DNA of 8,091 bases, taken from JBGTLW01 sp041743835 (GTDB taxonomy: Bacteria > Planctomycetota > Phycisphaerae > Phycisphaerales > Phycisphaeraceae). Positions 5,224-8,091 of this stretch are shown here, piece after piece (the stretch's first letter is position 1; each line of letters begins with the position of its first letter). Location of the stretch: the NCBI GenBank assembly GCA_041743835.1, contig JBGTLW010000162.1:1-8091 (forward strand). The letters are read 5' to 3'. The notes beneath the pieces are model-generated. The model searched no databases. It worked only from the letters and a program-made list of their open reading frames with translations, and had not been told where the DNA came from. The position numbers and the translations under genes were made by a program.

Positions 5224-7215
5224 TCACGTCGTGAGCCGGCGCACGGGGTCTGTGGGGGCGGGGGTGTGGTTGCTTAGGATGACGCGGCAGGTGCGGGCGA
5301 TGCTCGCGCTGTCCAGGCCGGCCGCGGCAAGTTGCTTGCTCCGGCTGTCCTGATAGACCCACTGCCGCGGGTGGCCCAGCCGATGCACGCCCTGCGTCGG
5401 CAAACCCGCATCGCTGGCCGCAGCAAGCACGTTCGCGCCGAACCCGCCCACCAGCGCGTGGTCTTCGATGGTCAGAATCTTCGTGCCCGCCCCGATCAGC
5501 GACGCGACCAACTGGCTATCCACGGGCATCGCGAAGCGCGCGTCGTACAGGTCGATGTCGTAGCCCTGCTGGTGCAGCTCGCGCATGGCTTCCGCGGCGT
5601 GGTACACCATCGTCCCGTACGCGAGGATCGCCAGCTTCTGGCCATTGGTCACCGGCGAGCGCATCATCAGGTTGGCTTTGCCGAGTACGAACGGCGGGAC
5701 GTTGTCGCCGTCCTGCAGCGGCCGCTGGGCCACGTTGTCGCGCGGGTAACGGATCACGCTGCACGCGTCGTCGTATTGCTGCATAAACGCCAGGCCCGCG
5801 CGCAGCGTCGGCTCATCGCACGCGGCCAGTTGCACCACGCCGGGCAGCGGGCTGAACATCGCGATGTCCATGAAGCCGTGGTGCACCGCGCCGTCCCCGC
5901 CGACGTACCCCGCGCGGTCCAGACACAGCCGGACGGCGTGGCCCTGCAACGCGACCTCCTGAAACACCTGGTCCAGCGCACGCTGGGCGAAGGTGGAATA
6001 CACGGCGAAGAAGGGCTTGATGCCGATGGCGGGCGGACGCCCGCCGCTAAACGTTTTTCCCGCCTTGACCATGCCGGCGCACATGTCCATCGCGTGCGAT
6101 TCGCAGATGCCGGTGTCGATCACACGCTCGGGGTGGGCCTTGGCGACGCGGGAGAGCCCCGTGCCGTCGGGCATCGCCGCCGTCACCGCGACGATGGCCT
6201 CGTCGCCGTTCATCATCTCGATCATCGCGTCCGCGTACGCAGCGGTGAACGACCTGCCCTCGGAACGCACCTCCACCCGGCAGCCCTCCACCGTGAACGG
6301 CTTGGGCGAGTGGAACGTGGTCGAATCACCCTCGGAGAACTCAAAGCCCTTGCCCTTGATCGTCTTGGCGTGCAGCAGCACGGGGCGGTCGATCTGCCGG
6401 ACCTCTTCCAGCATCGCGATCAGCGCGGGCAGGTCGTGGCCATCCACCGGCCCGACACAGACCAGCCCGAAGTGCTCGAAAAGGTGCTCGGAGGCGATCA
6501 TCGCCTTGAGCGCTTCAGACCCGCGGTGGTAAAGCTCTTCCAGGTACGACCCGCCGGGCAAGCGGTCCAGGACGCTGCGGCCGCGCTTCTTGATGTCGTG
6601 ATAAGCGCCCGAGAGCCGGACGCGGTCGAAGTACGACGCCATCGCGCCCTGCGGGTGGCCGATGGACATCCCGTTGTCGTTGAGGACCACGAGGAACTGG
6701 CGTTTAAGCGTGCCGGCGTTGTTGATGCCCTCGAGCGCGACGCCGTTGACGATGGATGAGTCGCCGATGAGCGAGACGACGTTGCGGTCGGACTTGCCTT
6801 CGCCCCCGGCGAGCTTGTCGTCGCCGCGCGCAAGGCCCACGGCCGTGCTGATGGCTGTGCCCGCGTGGCCGACGGAGAACAGGTCGTAGTCGCTCTCGCG
6901 TGGCTCGGGGAACCCGGCCATGCCTTTGGCGGCGCGCAACGCGGCGAGCAGGGGGAGTCGGCCGGTGAGCAGCTTGTGCGGGTAGCACTGGTGCCCGACA
7001 TCGAAGAGCAGGCGGTCGTATGAGAAATCGAAGACGTAGTGCAGGGCGATGGTGAGTTCGACGACGCCGAGGTTCGGCGCCAGGTGGCCGCCGGTGCGCG
7101 CGACCTGATCGCAGATGGCGTGACGGATATCGTGCGCCAGCTCGGGCAGGCGCTCGGGGGGCAGGGCCTTGAGGTCGGCCGGGCCAGCGATGGATTCGAG
7201 GATCGGGTATGCCAT
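5224..7215 (-). CDS. dxs: 1-deoxy-D-xylulose-5-phosphate synthase (Dxs)
   Basis: A 663-residue thiamin-diphosphate enzyme that condenses pyruvate and glyceraldehyde 3-phosphate into DXP, the first step of the MEP isoprenoid pathway and a source of the thiamin thiazole. Motifs follow Dxs order: GGHLAPNLG (42-50, His44), DVGHQCYPHKLLTGR (72-86), SVGHAGT (114-120), the cofactor motif GDS...NDN (151-153 to 179-181), the ThDP-activating Glu372 in ICESHAMD, YSTFAQRA (406-413), DRAGYVGGDGAVHHG (433-447), RYPRDN (489-494) and a transketolase C-domain TIEDHALVGGFG (582-593). Length is slightly above the usual ~620-640. The third residue of the cofactor motif is Ser instead of the usual Gly. The ATG at 7215 was chosen because homology begins at about MAYPILESI; a GGGGAAG (7227-7233) lies 11 nt upstream. 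A longer reading to a TTG at 7347 adds 44 residues unlike Dxs. ispA precedes it on the same strand. Confidence 0.95.
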   Translation of the reverse strand: MAYPILESIAGPADLKALPPERLPELAHDIRHAICDQVARTGGHLAPNLGVVELTIALHYVFDFSYDRLLFDVGHQCYPHKLLTGRLPLLAALRAAKGMAGFPEPRESDYDLFSVGHAGTAISTAVGLARGDDKLAGGEGKSDRNVVSLIGDSSIVNGVALEGINNAGTLKRQFLVVLNDNGMSIGHPQGAMASYFDRVRLSGAYHDIKKRGRSVLDRLPGGSYLEELYHRGSEALKAMIASEHLFEHFGLVCVGPVDGHDLPALIAMLEEVRQIDRPVLLHAKTIKGKGFEFSEGDSTTFHSPKPFTVEGCRVEVRSEGRSFTAAYADAMIEMMNGDEAIVAVTAAMPDGTGLSRVAKAHPERVIDTGICESHAMDMCAGMVKAGKTFSGGRPPAIGIKPFFAVYSTFAQRALDQVFQEVALQGHAVRLCLDRAGYVGGDGAVHHGFMDIAMFSPLPGVVQLAACDEPTLRAGLAFMQQYDDACSVIRYPRDNVAQRPLQDGDNVPPFVLGKANLMMRSPVTNGQKLAILAYGTMVYHAAEAMRELHQQGYDIDLYDARFAMPVDSQLVASLIGAGTKILTIEDHALVGGFGANVLAAASDAGLPTQGVHRLGHPRQWVYQDSRSKQLAAAGLDSASIARTCRVILSNHTPAPTDPVRRLTT

Positions 7216-7292
7216 GCTGCGGTTCACTTCCCCGAACTCGCGTGGGACGGGGTTATCGGTCTTGGGTGCGTGGTCTGGACGTGGCAGAAGGT

Positions 7293-7298
7293 ATTCTA
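7293..7298 (-). promoter_or_regulatory. Possible -10 box for dxs
   Basis: On the minus strand TAGAAT lies in the 168-bp ispA-dxs gap, 77 bp before the chosen dxs ATG. No good -35 element is seen at standard spacing. The gap is long for an operon in such a dense region, so an extra dxs promoter is plausible but weakly supported. Confidence 0.25.
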
Positions 7299-7332
7299 GG
7301 CGATCCCAGCGGTCCAGAGGTCGCCAAATGGG

Positions 7333-7350
7333 GGATTGAGCAGGCAATCC
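7333..7350 (-). terminator. Short hairpin after ispA
   Basis: GGATTG (7333-7338) and CAATCC (7345-7350) form a perfect 6-bp stem with a 6-nt loop, 33 nt after the ispA stop on the minus strand. It lacks a T-run. It could be a weak terminator, a processing site, or chance. Confidence 0.25.
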
Positions 7351-7383
7351 TTGTGATTACATCGGTTGATACGGCCCGCGGCG

Positions 7384-8091
7384 CTAATTGGTGCGGACGG
7401 CGAGATAGTCGCATAGCTGCCCCAGGGGTCCAGCCGCGTCACCCAGCGGGCGGAGCGCCTCGTGCGCCAGCCCCCGCAGCCGGGCCACCTCCTGCCGGGT
7501 CTTGTCCAGCCCCAGCAGCGACGGGTAAGTCAGCTTGCCCTGAGCCTCATCCTTGCCGGCGGTCTTGCCAAGCTCCTGCGAGGACTGGGTCACATCCAGC
7601 AGGTCATCCACGACCTGGAACATCAGCCCGATGGCGTCGGCATAGGCGGTGATCGCTGCGAGCTGCGCCTCATCCGCACCGCCACACATCGCGCCCATCC
7701 GGCAGGACGCACGGAGCAGCGCCCCGGTCTTGTTGCGGTGCGTCTGCTCCAGACGCTCGAGCGGCGGGAGCTGCGGCTCATCGGCGTCCGGCAGCGTGTC
7801 GTACACCTGCCCCGCGATCATCGCGTTGCACCCCAGCGTCAGCTCCCGCACCAGACCCGCCGCAAGCACCGGGTCGGCCACGCGCGTCACCAGCAACTCG
7901 AACGACAGGCTCGTGAGCGCATCACCCGCGAGGATGGCCATGGCCTCGTTGGTGTGGATGTGCAGCGTCGGTCGGCCGCGACGCATGGCATCGTCATCCA
8001 TCGCGGGCAGGTCGTCGTGGATCAGCGAGAACGTGTGGATCATCTCCACGGCCGCGGCCGCGGGCATCGCCTCCGCCTCGCACCCGCCCAC
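7384..8091 (-). CDS. ispA: Farnesyl diphosphate synthase / short-chain polyprenyl synthetase (IspA), 5' end cut off
   Basis: The frame runs off the window end, so the N-terminal ~60-70 residues are missing; 235 residues and the stop are visible. The first Asp-rich motif is HDDLPAMDDD, the bacterial DD-x4-D form, followed by RRGRPTLH as in E. coli IspA. The second is FQVVDDLLDV, followed by LGKTAGKD and GKLTYPSLLGL, again IspA-like. The end (DYLAVRTN) parallels the usual Y-x3-R-x(K/N) C-terminus. A Phe five residues before the first Asp of the first motif is typical of farnesyl-length (C15) enzymes. It condenses IPP with DMAPP/GPP in the cytoplasm. The ispA-dxs order on one strand is a widespread bacterial arrangement. 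A geranylgeranyl synthase is a less likely alternative. Confidence 0.92.
   Translation of the reverse strand: MGGCEAEAMPAAAAVEMIHTFSLIHDDLPAMDDDAMRRGRPTLHIHTNEAMAILAGDALTSLSFELLVTRVADPVLAAGLVRELTLGCNAMIAGQVYDTLPDADEPQLPPLERLEQTHRNKTGALLRASCRMGAMCGGADEAQLAAITAYADAIGLMFQVVDDLLDVTQSSQELGKTAGKDEAQGKLTYPSLLGLDKTRQEVARLRGLAHEALRPLGDAAGPLGQLCDYLAVRTN

Noticed and set aside
5332..6759. Long + strand open frame (475 codons) opposite dxs
   Set aside because: It is antisense to a gene with clear Dxs motifs. Its Arg/His-rich composition is typical of the complement of GC-rich codons, and no domain is visible.
7216..7347. 44-codon upstream extension of dxs to a TTG start
   Set aside because: The extra residues do not resemble Dxs N-termini, and the extension would begin inside a hairpin. 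The ATG at 7215 coincides with the start of Dxs similarity.

Overview
This is a GC-rich (roughly 65-70% by eye), tightly packed chromosomal window with seven protein genes. Five are on the + strand (2-5066) and two on the - strand (5224-8091), and the two groups converge on a 157-bp intergenic region. Gene content and protein style suggest a planctomycete, perhaps of the Phycisphaerae. The pointers are the Dxs variant, the ThiD2-ThiE fusion, the LABN-domain protein beside a GT2 and a GT-C enzyme, and a secreted hydrolase with a Gly/Ser-rich start. This assignment is inference from general family knowledge, not a database match.

Left region (2-2110): three translationally coupled genes. They are the C-terminal end of a membrane GT-C (ArnT/PMT-like) glycosyltransferase, a cytosolic DPM1/ArnC-like GT2 glycosyltransferase, and a small membrane protein with a lipid-A-disaccharide-synthase-N-terminal-like (LABN) domain. 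The 8-bp and 4-bp overlaps indicate co-translation. The likely shared job is to make a polyprenyl-phosphate-linked sugar, move it across the membrane, and transfer it to a lipid or other envelope acceptor. thiE (2140-3264) follows after 29 bp and is a fusion of a ThiD2 (HMP-phosphate kinase) domain with thiamin-phosphate synthase.

Middle (3265-5066): a short AT-richer gap with a hairpin and a plausible -10 box precedes a gene for a secreted alpha/beta-hydrolase. It has Ser150/Asp199/His243, a long uncharacterised middle and a probable Ig-like C-terminus.

Convergent gap (5067-5223): a remarkable palindromic element. Two inverted 25-bp arms each form a hairpin, and their four differences compensate exactly. 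The arms enclose two more perfect hairpins, the whole is closed by an outer stem, and it is flanked by 14-bp near-identical direct repeats. It resembles a REPIN or a small MITE.

Right region (- strand): ispA (partial, cut by the window end) followed by dxs, a common bacterial isoprenoid gene pair. Dxs needs thiamin diphosphate, which ThiE helps to make, and its product feeds both isoprenoid and thiamin-thiazole synthesis. Isoprenoids also supply the polyprenyl carrier expected for the GT2/GT-C pair. The genes are thus metabolically linked, although co-regulation is not shown.

The most unusual sequence-level signal besides the palindromic element is a 12-bp unit (consensus GCCCCCGGAAGT). It occurs as short tandem arrays inside three of the + strand genes, in different reading frames and in both orientations, always in a linker or tail.
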